A DNA stretch of 64,000 bases from KBS-83 sp051025295. GTDB lineage: Bacteria; Acidobacteriota; Terriglobia; Terriglobales; Acidobacteriaceae. Below, piece after piece: positions 15,558 through 23,989 of the stretch. The notes beneath the pieces were generated by a model. The model worked only from the letters and a program-made list of their open reading frames with translations. It searched no databases and had not been told where the DNA came from. The stretch lies in assembly GCA_051025295.1 (NCBI GenBank), contig JBMGJV010000022.1; one strand, given 5' to 3'. A program made the position numbers and the translations under genes. The number at the start of each line of letters is the position of its first letter. The stretch's first letter is position 1.

Positions 15558-16913
15558 ATGACCTTCGCTCGCCGACTCTTCCCGAATTTCGCTCTACTCC
15601 TGCTCGTTCCTGCTGCCTTCGCGCAACTCGCCCCTACGCCGCCCATGGGCTGGAATAGCTGGGACGCGTATGGCACCACGGTGACAGAGCCTGCGGTCAA
15701 GGCCAACGCCGACTGGATGACCGATCATCTGCGCCAGCACGGCTGGCAGTACGTTGTCGTCGATATGGAGTGGTTCGTCGCTCATCCCAGGGCCGAGGGC
15801 AACGACCCCAAAGGCCAGGTGCGCCTCGATGCGTCTGGCCGCTACGTGCCGGATCTGGAGCGGTTCCCCTCTGCGGCGCAGGGGAAGGGCTTCACCCCGC
15901 TCGCGGCCTACGTGCACGCGAAGGGACTGAAGTTCGGCATTCACATCCTGCAGGGCATTCCCAGGCAGGCGGTGAAAGACAATCTGCCCATCGCCGGCTC
16001 GCAGTTCCATGCAGCCGATGCGGCTAACACCCAGGGCACGTGCTCCTGGAATCCCGACAACTACGATCTCAAGGACAACGCCGCCGGACAGGCCTACTAT
16101 GACTCCCTCGCGCGCATGTACGCCGGCTGGGGCGTGGACCTGATCAAGGTGGATTGCATTGCGTCGCGCCCCTACAAGGGGACAGAGATCCGTATGCTCA
16201 GCGAGGCCCTCAAGAAGACTGGCCGGCCCATCGCGCTCAGCCTGTCGCCCGGCGCTGCGCCGCTCGACAAGGTCGAGGAGATGCGCAAGTACGCGCAGAT
16301 GTGGCGCATCTCGGACGACATTTGGGATGAGTGGCACAGCGACGTTCACTACCCGCAGGGGCTGGGTGACCAGTTTCCCCGCGCCGCCGCGTGGGCGCCA
16401 CTCGCCGTGCCCGGCCACTGGCCCGATGCGGATATGCTGCCGCTCGGCTATCTCGGCCCGGCGCCTGGCTGGGGCAAGGCCCGCATGACGAATTTGACGC
16501 CTGCCGAGCAGCGCACCTTTTTCACCCTCTGGTGCATGTTCCGCTCGCCCCTGATGATGGGCGGCGACCTGCCCCACAACGACGCCGCCACCACCGCGCT
16601 GCTGACCAACGACGAGGTGCTCGCGGTCGATCAGCACAGCCGCGACGCGCATCAGCAATTAGAGAGCGCAACCGCGCGGGTGTGGGTCTCGCGGCCGGAG
16701 CAGGGAAGCGACGCCAACATAGCGGTCTTCAACGTCTCCGGGCAGCCGCAGACGCTGAAGTACACATGGGCGCAACTCGGCCTGGGGCCGGGAGCGTATC
16801 GCATGCGCGATCTATGGATGCACCACGATCTGCCGGCGGCAGGCGCGCTCGAGGTGCGACTTGAGCCGCATGCCAGCGTGCTCTACCGTGTCACGTCTGC
16901 CAATTCGCGATAG
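15558..16913 (+). CDS. Secreted GH27 alpha-galactosidase
   Basis: Exported retaining alpha-galactosidase (451 aa). The signal peptide covers about residues 1-22 (FALLLLVPAAFA before QLAPTPPMGWNSWD). The GH27/melibiase signature PPMGWNSWD opens the mature domain. The nucleophile is D199 in LIKVDC. The acid/base is D253 in RISDDIWDEW. MFRSPLMMGGDLP and a C-terminal beta-sandwich follow. ATG 15558 is chosen because it starts the signal peptide, and an upstream in-frame start at 15486 adds nothing conserved. It probably releases galactose from plant galactosides outside the cytoplasm. A related specificity (beta-L-arabinopyranosidase) is possible within GH27. Confidence 0.92.
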   Translation: MTFARRLFPNFALLLLVPAAFAQLAPTPPMGWNSWDAYGTTVTEPAVKANADWMTDHLRQHGWQYVVVDMEWFVAHPRAEGNDPKGQVRLDASGRYVPDLERFPSAAQGKGFTPLAAYVHAKGLKFGIHILQGIPRQAVKDNLPIAGSQFHAADAANTQGTCSWNPDNYDLKDNAAGQAYYDSLARMYAGWGVDLIKVDCIASRPYKGTEIRMLSEALKKTGRPIALSLSPGAAPLDKVEEMRKYAQMWRISDDIWDEWHSDVHYPQGLGDQFPRAAAWAPLAVPGHWPDADMLPLGYLGPAPGWGKARMTNLTPAEQRTFFTLWCMFRSPLMMGGDLPHNDAATTALLTNDEVLAVDQHSRDAHQQLESATARVWVSRPEQGSDANIAVFNVSGQPQTLKYTWAQLGLGPGAYRMRDLWMHHDLPAAGALEVRLEPHASVLYRVTSANSR

Positions 16914-17064
16914 CGCTCGACTGCGTCACGCGAGAGCGGGTCTCATCCAATTGTCCAGGCGCTCCGCGACTGGAAACGGGACGCCTGCTCGCGGTACTGT
17001 GGCTGGGGTCGGACGCTGGTTCGCTCCGGCTGGGCTGACTGTTCTCGCGCTGCCCTCATCTCTA

Positions 17065-17110
17065 CTATGGAACATGCCGCTCCATAGAGTTGCAGCAGCC
17101 ACATAGCTGC
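17065..17110. repeat. Two adjacent hairpins upstream of GH13 gene
   Basis: CTATGGA (17065-17071) pairs with TCCATAG (17081-17087) around a 9-base loop. Five bases later GCAGC (17092-17096) pairs with GCTGC (17106-17110). No T-run follows, so a classical terminator is unlikely. They may be leader RNA structure or a weak terminator of the alpha-galactosidase transcript. The rest of the 268-base gap (16914-17181) shows no gene. Confidence 0.3.
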
Positions 17111-17181
17111 GACAGCCATGCTGTTTTGCCGCACCATTTCCCGGCCTCCGGGCCCGGTGTGTCCCAGGAAAGACAGAGACG

Positions 17182-20100
17182 ATGACCCGGATGGAATTTC
17201 ACATCTCGCGCGCCGCCCGTGACCGCTACCACGCAGACCAGACCCTGTTCTCCTACTCCGGCAACGTCATCTTCGCGGACGTGAAGGCCAGCCGTGAGCT
17301 GGCCCACCGCATCAACCAGGTGCGCGATGCCGAGCAGGCCGCCAACGGCCAGCCTATTGACCCGGAGCAGGCCATCCACCCCGGCGCGCTGTTCGCCATG
17401 GGGCTCATCGATGAGGCGAGTCATCTGCTCATTGAGCACTATCGCCGCACGCTCGCCCCACAGGTGCTGGCGGACGCGCTCCGCTGGTTTGGCGAGCGGC
17501 TCGGCGCCGAGCGCTTCGACCGGCTGCTCCTGCAATTTGTCGAGCAGTTTCCGGGCACCGCCGTCTTTCGCGGTGAAGAGACACCCGCAGAGTGGTTGAC
17601 CGGATCGACCGACGGTGTCGCGCATCGCGAGATCGCGTTTGAAGAGCTGATGATGCTTTGGCTCGCGAACGCGAACACCGCCTTCGCAAAGTTCATCGAG
17701 CTGTTCGACGACGAGTCGCTCACCCAGCAGACGCCCTATCCGCGCGTCACCGGTAGCCTGCGCGAGTTCTTCGCGACCAAGCCGCCCATCGGCGACGAGC
17801 CCACCAACCTGATCGACATGCTCCGCGCGCCCGCGCTCGCCTCCCCTGACTCGCTCAGTGGGCAGCTTGCCTACATTCGCGACAAGTGGGGGCCCATCGT
17901 CGGCGAGGCCGCACTGCGCCGCCTGGTGCTCGCGATCGATGTGCTGCAGGAAGAGGACGTCGCCATCTGGATGCGCTTCCATCCGTCGGACGAGATGGCG
18001 CAACGCCGCGCCCGGCAGCGCTTCGGTCATGCTGGCGGCTTCGGCGGCCGCACCGATCTCCCGGACTTCGCCGTCATCCAGAACGAGTACGAGCGCTTCA
18101 GCCCGGACCAGGAGTGGATGCCCAGCACCGTGCTGATCGCGAAGAGCACCTATGTCTGGCTCGCGCAACTCAGCCGCCGCTACGGCCGTGCCATCGTGCG
18201 GCTCGACCAGATTCCCGACGAAGAGCTGCAGACGCTGGCCGCCCGTGGCATGAACTCGCTTTGGCTGATCGGGCTATGGGAGCGCAGCCGCGCGTCGAAG
18301 ACGATCAAGCATCTCTGCGGCAAAGAGGACGCGGTCGCCTCCGCCTACTCGCTCTACGATTACCGCATCGCCGACGACCTCGGTGGCTACGACGCCTACC
18401 AGCGGCTGAAGGACCAGGCAGGCCGCTTCGGCATCCGCCTCGCCAGCGACATGGTGCCGAACCACATGGGCATCGACTCCACCTGGGTCATCGAACATCC
18501 CGAGTGGTTTCTCTCGCGCTACGACTCGCCCTACCCGGCGTACAGCTTCAACGGTCCTGACCTCTCCGGCGATGGCCGCGTCGAGATCAAGATCGAGGAT
18601 CACTACTACGAGCAGTCCGACGCCGCAGTGGTCTTCCAGCGTCGCGATAAGTGGAGCGGCGATACGCGCTTCATCTACCACGGCAACGACGGCACCAGCT
18701 TCCCCTGGAACGACACCGCGCAGCTCGACTACCTGAACCCCGCCGTGCGCGAGCAGGTCATCCAGACCATCCTGCACGTCGCGCGCATGTTCCCGATCAT
18801 CCGCTTCGACGCCGCGATGACACTCGCCAAGCGCCACATCCAGCGGCTGTGGTTCCCCGCGCCCGGCGCCGGCGGCGCGATTCCGTCACGCGCCGAATAC
18901 GCCATGCCCACGCCCGAGTTCGACGCCCACATTCCAATCGAGTTCTGGCGCGAGGTCGTCGACCGCGTCGCCACCGAAGTCCCCGGCACGCTGCTGCTCG
19001 CCGAAGCCTTCTGGATGATGGAGGGCTACTTCGTCCGGACGCTCGGCATGCATCGTGTCTACAACAGCGCCTTTATGAACCTGCTGCGCGATGAGGACAA
19101 TCAGCACTACCGCCAGTTGTTGAAGCAGACGATGGAGTTCGACCCCGGCATCATGAAGCGCTACGTCAACTTCATGAGCAATCCCGACGAGCGCACCGCC
19201 ATCGATCAGTTCGGCACCGGTGACAAATACTTCGGCATCGCAACCCTGATGTCCACCCTGCCCGGACTGCCCATGTTCGGCCACGGCCAGGTGGAAGGCT
19301 TCACGGAAAAGTACGGCATGGAGTACCAGCGCCCCCGCTACGACGAGACGCCAAACCAGGGCCTGGTCGAACGCCACATGCGCGAGATTGCGCCATTGCT
19401 GCACACGCGCTGGCTGTTCGCGGAGAGCGACAACTTCCTGCTCTACGACTTCTGGAAAGAAGACGGCACGGTCGACGAGAGCGTCTACGCCTACTCGAAT
19501 GCGCGCGGCGGCCAGCGTGCGCTCGTGCTCTACCACAATCGCTACGGCGAGACGCGCGGCACCATCCACCACTCCACCGGCTTCGTCGATAAGTCGAGTG
19601 GTGGCCTGCGCACGCGCACGCTGCAGGATGGCCTCGAGCTGTCGACCGATTCAAATGTGATCTTTGCCTTCCGCGATGTCAGCTGCGGCCTCGAATACCT
19701 GCGCCGCGCCTCCGACATCCACGAGCGCGGCTTCAGCTTCCACCTGCCTGCGTATCGCTATCACGTCTTTCTCAACTGGCGTGAGCTGCGCCCGGATGCC
19801 GAGCATCCGTGGGATCGCCTGCACGATCACCTGGGCGGCGCGGGCGTGCCCAACCTCGATGACGCGCTCGAAGATCTGCGCCTGCATCCGCTGCACGACG
19901 CTCTCCGTGCCACGCTCGATGCCGGCATCCTCGCTCACATCATCGAAGCGGCGGAGATGGAGGCCACCGGCGCGCTGGAGATACGTAACCGCGAGCGGCG
20001 CATGATCGAAGCCATCGCGCCGTTTGTCGATCGCGCCAACCGCTTCCAGCAGCTTGCCCGTCAACTCGATCGTGAGTACCGCAACGGCGTGCGGCCGCCG

Positions 20101-20952
20101 CGGCTCGAGCCGCGTGAGGAGATGGGGCTGCTCGTCGCCGCGCTGGCCCTGCCGCGGACCGAAGCACTCTTCCCCGATGGCTGGCCGAAGACCGCGCGCA
20201 AGATGCTGCCGTCGGACTCACCCGGCACCAGCGGCACCGCGGTCTGGGCGCCTCTGCTCGCGTGGACACTGCTGCGCGGACTCGACCTGCCCGACGCCGC
20301 CAGCTTTGATCGCCTGCGTCTGCGCAAGGCACTCGCACGAGCCTTCCAGGCGCTCGGCCTTACCGGCGAAGACGGCTGGCGCGCCGCTGCCCGCGTGCGC
20401 TTCCTGCTCTACCGGCGCGCACCGGAAGCGCTGGACCTCACGCGCGAGGACTGGCAGGATCCCGACGTCCTGTGGCTGACCGGCAGCAATGTCTCGGACG
20501 GCATCCGCTACCTCAATCAGGAGAGCCACGAAGAGATGCTGTGGTGGATCCAGATCCCGGCGCTGATTGCCGCACCGCCACGCGAGCAGAAGACCGCCGC
20601 GCGCGACAGCTCTGTGACCATCCAGCGTGCCACCGCGGCAGCACGCGCTGCCGGCTTCCAGTTGGAGCGGCTGCTCACTCATCCCGTGTCCGCTGCGTCG
20701 GTCAGCAACGGCGCGAACGCGCGTCCCACCCCGAAGAAGTCGGGAGCCCCCGGCTCCGCTGGAAAGCGAACGGGCGCACCGGTGAATGCGAAATCGCCTG
20801 CCAAAAGCACTTCCGGAATCAAGAGCACTGCCGGAGCCAAAAGCACTTCCGGGGCGAAGAGCACTCCGGGAGCGAAGAGCACTTCAGCAGATAAGCAGCC
20901 GAAGTCGCAAGGACGGAAGCACCCCAAGGGCAAGCCAAAGAAGCGCGACTGA
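17182..20952 (+). CDS. Very large cytoplasmic GH13 alpha-amylase-family protein with basic repeat tail
   Basis: 1256 residues, no signal peptide. An unrecognised N-terminal region (about 1-300) precedes the GH13 barrel. The GH13 triad is visible: nucleophile D543 (IIRFDAAM), acid/base E608 (LLAEAFWMMEG) and transition-state Asp D669 in SNPDERTA. The usual NHxD/NHDE wording is altered here to NPDE. VPNHMG marks the region-I His. A long C-terminal helical part (about 900-1190) follows, then a low-complexity Lys/Ser/Thr/Ala/Gly tail with KST-x-GA repeats ending in KGKPKKRD. The cytoplasmic location suggests glycogen, maltodextrin or trehalose turnover rather than external starch. AGGAAAG precedes the ATG. 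Exact substrate unknown. Confidence 0.88.
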   Translation: MTRMEFHISRAARDRYHADQTLFSYSGNVIFADVKASRELAHRINQVRDAEQAANGQPIDPEQAIHPGALFAMGLIDEASHLLIEHYRRTLAPQVLADALRWFGERLGAERFDRLLLQFVEQFPGTAVFRGEETPAEWLTGSTDGVAHREIAFEELMMLWLANANTAFAKFIELFDDESLTQQTPYPRVTGSLREFFATKPPIGDEPTNLIDMLRAPALASPDSLSGQLAYIRDKWGPIVGEAALRRLVLAIDVLQEEDVAIWMRFHPSDEMAQRRARQRFGHAGGFGGRTDLPDFAVIQNEYERFSPDQEWMPSTVLIAKSTYVWLAQLSRRYGRAIVRLDQIPDEELQTLAARGMNSLWLIGLWERSRASKTIKHLCGKEDAVASAYSLYDYRIADDLGGYDAYQRLKDQAGRFGIRLASDMVPNHMGIDSTWVIEHPEWFLSRYDSPYPAYSFNGPDLSGDGRVEIKIEDHYYEQSDAAVVFQRRDKWSGDTRFIYHGNDGTSFPWNDTAQLDYLNPAVREQVIQTILHVARMFPIIRFDAAMTLAKRHIQRLWFPAPGAGGAIPSRAEYAMPTPEFDAHIPIEFWREVVDRVATEVPGTLLLAEAFWMMEGYFVRTLGMHRVYNSAFMNLLRDEDNQHYRQLLKQTMEFDPGIMKRYVNFMSNPDERTAIDQFGTGDKYFGIATLMSTLPGLPMFGHGQVEGFTEKYGMEYQRPRYDETPNQGLVERHMREIAPLLHTRWLFAESDNFLLYDFWKEDGTVDESVYAYSNARGGQRALVLYHNRYGETRGTIHHSTGFVDKSSGGLRTRTLQDGLELSTDSNVIFAFRDVSCGLEYLRRASDIHERGFSFHLPAYRYHVFLNWRELRPDAEHPWDRLHDHLGGAGVPNLDDALEDLRLHPLHDALRATLDAGILAHIIEAAEMEATGALEIRNRERRMIEAIAPFVDRANRFQQLARQLDREYRNGVRPPRLEPREEMGLLVAALALPRTEALFPDGWPKTARKMLPSDSPGTSGTAVWAPLLAWTLLRGLDLPDAASFDRLRLRKALARAFQALGLTGEDGWRAAARVRFLLYRRAPEALDLTREDWQDPDVLWLTGSNVSDGIRYLNQESHEEMLWWIQIPALIAAPPREQKTAARDSSVTIQRATAAARAAGFQLERLLTHPVSAASVSNGANARPTPKKSGAPGSAGKRTGAPVNAKSPAKSTSGIKSTAGAKSTSGAKSTPGAKSTSADKQPKSQGRKHPKGKPKKRD
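20803..20892 (+). repeat. Five 18-bp in-frame repeats (KST-x-GA) in GH13 tail
   Basis: Five consecutive 18-base units encode KSTSGI, KSTAGA, KSTSGA, KSTPGA and KSTSAD (residues 1208-1237). The unit ends vary by synonymous and near-synonymous changes. The surrounding 70 residues are rich in Lys, Ser, Ala, Pro and Gly, like histone H1-type or polyanion-binding tails. The copy number is likely to vary between strains. Confidence 0.9.
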
Positions 20953-20962
20953 GCGCACGTGA

Positions 20963-20993
20963 AACGGGCAGGCCCATGCGGACCTGCCCCGTT
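20963..20993. terminator. Hairpin terminator between convergent genes
   Basis: AACGGGCAGG (20963-20972) pairs with CCTGCCCCGTT (20983-20993) around a 10-base loop, with one bulged C in the 3' arm. It sits 11 bases after the GH13 stop and 21 bases past the end of the opposing gene. There is no good T-run on either side. It is a plausible bidirectional terminator. Confidence 0.55.
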
Positions 20994-21014
20994 CCGCCTT
21001 GACGGGGCTGCTGT

Positions 21015-21395
21015 TCAGTGCCCGGCCTTGTTGTAATAGAAGCGCTCGTGCACGATCTGTCCGTTCTTCCAGCGGCGCACTGCCACCTGGTTCATCTTCA
21101 CCCGCATGCCGCCCTTGAACGTCAGGTCGTACTCCCACTCGGAGAACGTGACATCGCCATTCACGGCGCTGGCCGTGCACGCACCGCCGTTCCACGATTC
21201 CACCGACGAGAAGAACGCCTCCTCCGCCTTACGATTCGTGTCCTTGCCCGCGCGCGGCTCGTCAGAATTCTCCTGCATCACGACGTCGTCGGCGTAGTAC
21301 TTTTCAAACGCCTGCATGGCCGTGCCATTCAGCACTGCCTGATTCACCTGCTCGTCCGCCTGCTGCACACTGCTCTCGTTCGCCACTGCGCTCAT
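21015..21395 (-). CDS. NTF2/SnoaL-like protein
   Basis: 126 residues with the compact alpha+beta cone pattern of the SnoaL/NTF2-like superfamily: N-terminal helices, a FEKYYADDVVMQE strand-turn, and a C-terminal run of strands (VTFSEWEYDLTFKGG, QVAVRRWKNGQIVHERFYY). These small proteins are enzymes, binding proteins or stress proteins. No catalytic set can be recognised. ATG at 21395 is chosen because GAGGAGAG lies just upstream, and a longer frame to 21488 has no such site. Convergent with the GH13 gene and divergent from ackA. Confidence 0.75.
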   Translation of the reverse strand: MSAVANESSVQQADEQVNQAVLNGTAMQAFEKYYADDVVMQENSDEPRAGKDTNRKAEEAFFSSVESWNGGACTASAVNGDVTFSEWEYDLTFKGGMRVKMNQVAVRRWKNGQIVHERFYYNKAGH

Positions 21396-21458
21396 AGTTC
21401 TCTCCTCGGCCGCATCTCTGCCGCCCACTACTCGATGCGCCGCGTGCACGCGTGACTC

Positions 21459-21560
21459 ATGAAAATCAACGAAGTCATCGCTCAACAAGCCTCTGACCTC
21501 TGGAAAGCCGCTGGCATCGCCTCAACTTTTCACGCCGCATCCGGCTCTCCCGCGCTCTAA
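21459..21560 (+). CDS. Possible 33-aa ORF directly before ackA
   Basis: ATG 21459 to TAA 21558-21560, opening MKINEVIAQQASDLWKAAG. The composition is protein-like (few Arg, helix-forming start) compared with random frames in this GC-rich DNA. No Shine-Dalgarno is visible. It ends 6 bases before the acetate kinase start, so its translation could bring ribosomes to ackA, which itself lacks a clear ribosome site. It may equally be chance. Confidence 0.25.
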   Translation: MKINEVIAQQASDLWKAAGIASTFHAASGSPAL

Positions 21561-21566
21561 TCAGCC

Positions 21567-22766
21567 ATGTCGTCCATCCTCACGCTGAACAGCGGCTCTT
21601 CTTCGCTGAAGCTGGGCCTCTACCAGGCTGTGTCCCCCGACGCTCCGCCGCAGCCCGTCGCCAGTGGCGCTGCCGAAGCAATCGGTAAGCCGGGCGGCAG
21701 CCTCATTCTGCGCAACACAGATGGTGCGATCGTGCACCGGGAGGATGCAGCGCACGAGTCGCAGGCTGACGCCTTTGCGCATGCGGCGGAGCGGCTCCGC
21801 GCCCTCGGTCACGCGCCGCCCGACGGCATCGGCTTCCGCATCGTGCATGGTGGCCCCCACCTGCGGCAGCATTGCCCGCTCACACCCGAGGTGCTCGAGA
21901 CACTGCGCGCTTCCACGCACTTCGCCCCGCTCCACATCCCACCCGCACTCACACTGATCGATGCCGCCCGCAGCACCTACCCCGCGGCCCGGCTCTTCGC
22001 CTGCTTCGACACCGCCTTCCACACCACGCTTCCGCCGGTCGCCTCCACCTATGCCATCCCGCCGCGCCTGCGCGAGCAGGGTGTCCAACGCTACGGCTTC
22101 CACGGCCTCTCGTATGAATCGGCCGTCGCCGCTCTCCAACCCAACGTGCCCGCGCGGCTGGTCGTCGCGCACCTTGGCAACGGCGCAAGCCTCTGTGCCA
22201 TCGAGCGCGGCCGCTCGGTCGATACCTCCATGGGCCTCACCCCGACCGGCGGCATCCCTATGGGCACGCGCACCGGCGACCTGGACCCGGGCGTGGTGGT
22301 CTACATCGCACGGCAGGGCGGGGAAGCGGGCGGCGCAATGGATCTGAGCGCGGTGGAAGATCTGCTGAACCACGACTCCGGCCTGCTCGCGTTGTCGAGC
22401 ACCCTCGATCACACCGGCACAGCCGATATGCGCGAACTCACCTCGCGCGCGGAGGCGGGCGACGCTGGCGCAGAGCTCGCGATCGAGATCTTCTGCCGCG
22501 CCATCGCGAAGACAGTAGCCAGCTATGCGGCGGTACTCGAAGGGCTCGATGCCCTGGTCTTCACCGGGGGCATCGGTGAGCACTCGGCTACGGTGCGCGA
22601 TCGCGTGTGCCGGCAGCTGGCGTTCCTGGGCGTCATCATCGATGACAGCGCGAATCGGCAGAACGCTGCGACTGTGTCTGCCGGAAAGTCACTCTTCAAG
22701 GTACAGATTCTAGAGGCGGATGAGGATGGCCAGATCGCGCGGCATGTCGCATCGATGCTTGGCTAA
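21567..22766 (+). CDS. ackA: Acetate kinase
   Basis: Interconverts acetyl-phosphate + ADP and acetate + ATP (399 aa, normal length). N-terminal ILTLNSGSSSLK is the ASKHA phosphate loop. IVHGG, FDTAFHTTLPP, RYGFHGLS, VVAHLGNGAS and DTSMGLTPTGGIPMGTRTGDLDPG match the two acetate/propionate kinase signatures. VFTGGIGEHSATVR is the C-terminal adenosine motif. There is no phosphotransacetylase beside it. The phosphoketolase gene in this same window would make acetyl-phosphate, so the pair can complete an ATP-yielding route to acetate. No clear ribosome site precedes the ATG. Confidence 0.96.
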   Translation: MSSILTLNSGSSSLKLGLYQAVSPDAPPQPVASGAAEAIGKPGGSLILRNTDGAIVHREDAAHESQADAFAHAAERLRALGHAPPDGIGFRIVHGGPHLRQHCPLTPEVLETLRASTHFAPLHIPPALTLIDAARSTYPAARLFACFDTAFHTTLPPVASTYAIPPRLREQGVQRYGFHGLSYESAVAALQPNVPARLVVAHLGNGASLCAIERGRSVDTSMGLTPTGGIPMGTRTGDLDPGVVVYIARQGGEAGGAMDLSAVEDLLNHDSGLLALSSTLDHTGTADMRELTSRAEAGDAGAELAIEIFCRAIAKTVASYAAVLEGLDALVFTGGIGEHSATVRDRVCRQLAFLGVIIDDSANRQNAATVSAGKSLFKVQILEADEDGQIARHVASMLG

Positions 22767-22852
22767 GCAACGCGCTCTTCGCATCGGCGGTGCTCGGGTT
22801 TCTCCCTTTCTTCTTGCTTGCTCAGCTGCGACTCGGGAGAATCTGGAGCGAC

Positions 22853-23911
22853 ATGCGCCCCGCTCTGTTCTTGCTCTGCCTTATTGGTACTGCCGGCACA
22901 TCACTCGCAGCAGACAACGCTCCAGTCGTTGCCCCTCTGCCAGTGCTGCCAGCCGATCTGGATGTGAAGGACACACGTGCCTTCTTCAGTGTCGCTGCTG
23001 CCGCGAACAGCCTTGATCAACCGCGCACCTATCCCTGGCACCTGACCGCGACCTACGAGACTTTCGACGCAAAGGGAGCCTCCGCCGGCACAGGCACGTT
23101 CGAGGAGTGGCGGCTCGGCCCGGGGACCTGGAAGCGCGTCTACAAGAGTCCGCAATTCAGCCGTACCGAATACGTCACCCCGTCAGGTCGAGCCATGGAC
23201 CCGGAAGGGATTGCGCCCCCCTGGCCGCAGTCTTTGATCGAACGTGAACTCGTGGACCCGTTCCCGGATGCTGAGGAAACGGGCTCTCCGGCCTCGCGTG
23301 ACTTCCTTGACCGTCCGGTGGCGCTCGCCTGCGTCGAATACGCGCAGCCACTGCACAAAATGCAATGGCTTCTCGGGGTGATGCCGATCTATTGCTTTGA
23401 GCCCCGCAGGGCAATTCTGCGCGCCCAGTATATGGATGGTTCATTGCGTATCACCCGCAACAAGATCGGCGCATTTCGCGGCAGCTACTTCACGCAGTCG
23501 CTCGAGATCCGCGATGGAGTGCTGCCCCTGCTGGAGGTACAGGTGCATAGCGTCGTCACTGCAGAGGCACAGGAGATCGCGGGGATCACAGCTCAACCGG
23601 TGGTGTCTCCCAGGCAAGATGTGATGGTTGTGGCGGAGAAGGTCGCTCGTGGCCAGAAGCTTGGGGGAGATTCGCCGCTCTATCCCATCGACGCTCGCAG
23701 CCAGAGAATACAGGGAACTGTGAGAGTGCAAGCGACGATTGGAGAAGATGGACACGTGAGCCATCTGAAAGTGCTGGAGAGCCCGGATGATCTGCTCACC
23801 GTGTCGGCAGTTCGAGCCTTCCAGACCTGGCGCTATGCGCCCTACCTCCTCGACGGCAAACCAGTGAAAATCACTACCGAACTGAAAGCTATATACCGAC
23901 TGGGATACTGA
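22853..23911 (+). CDS. Exported protein with C-terminal TonB-like domain
   Basis: 352 residues with an N-terminal signal peptide (FLLCLIGTAGTSLAAD, residues 6-21). A central 220-residue domain is not recognised. The last ~75 residues form a TonB C-terminal fold (QGTVRVQATIGEDGHVSHLKVLE, then AVRAFQTWRYAPYLLDGKPV). There is no Pro-rich periplasm-spanning linker or obvious N-terminal anchor as in true TonB. It may be a periplasmic partner or a decoy of TonB-dependent transport rather than the energy transducer. ATG 22853 is preferred over an upstream frame start (22790) because GGAG lies 5-8 bases before it and it begins the signal peptide. Confidence 0.75.
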   Translation: MRPALFLLCLIGTAGTSLAADNAPVVAPLPVLPADLDVKDTRAFFSVAAAANSLDQPRTYPWHLTATYETFDAKGASAGTGTFEEWRLGPGTWKRVYKSPQFSRTEYVTPSGRAMDPEGIAPPWPQSLIERELVDPFPDAEETGSPASRDFLDRPVALACVEYAQPLHKMQWLLGVMPIYCFEPRRAILRAQYMDGSLRITRNKIGAFRGSYFTQSLEIRDGVLPLLEVQVHSVVTAEAQEIAGITAQPVVSPRQDVMVVAEKVARGQKLGGDSPLYPIDARSQRIQGTVRVQATIGEDGHVSHLKVLESPDDLLTVSAVRAFQTWRYAPYLLDGKPVKITTELKAIYRLGY

Positions 23912-23989
23912 AACCGTGTGCATCGCCCGGCCAACTGCTCTCAAGGCATGGGACAGATCACGGCTTCCGGAGCAGATCGCGCTTCGACA

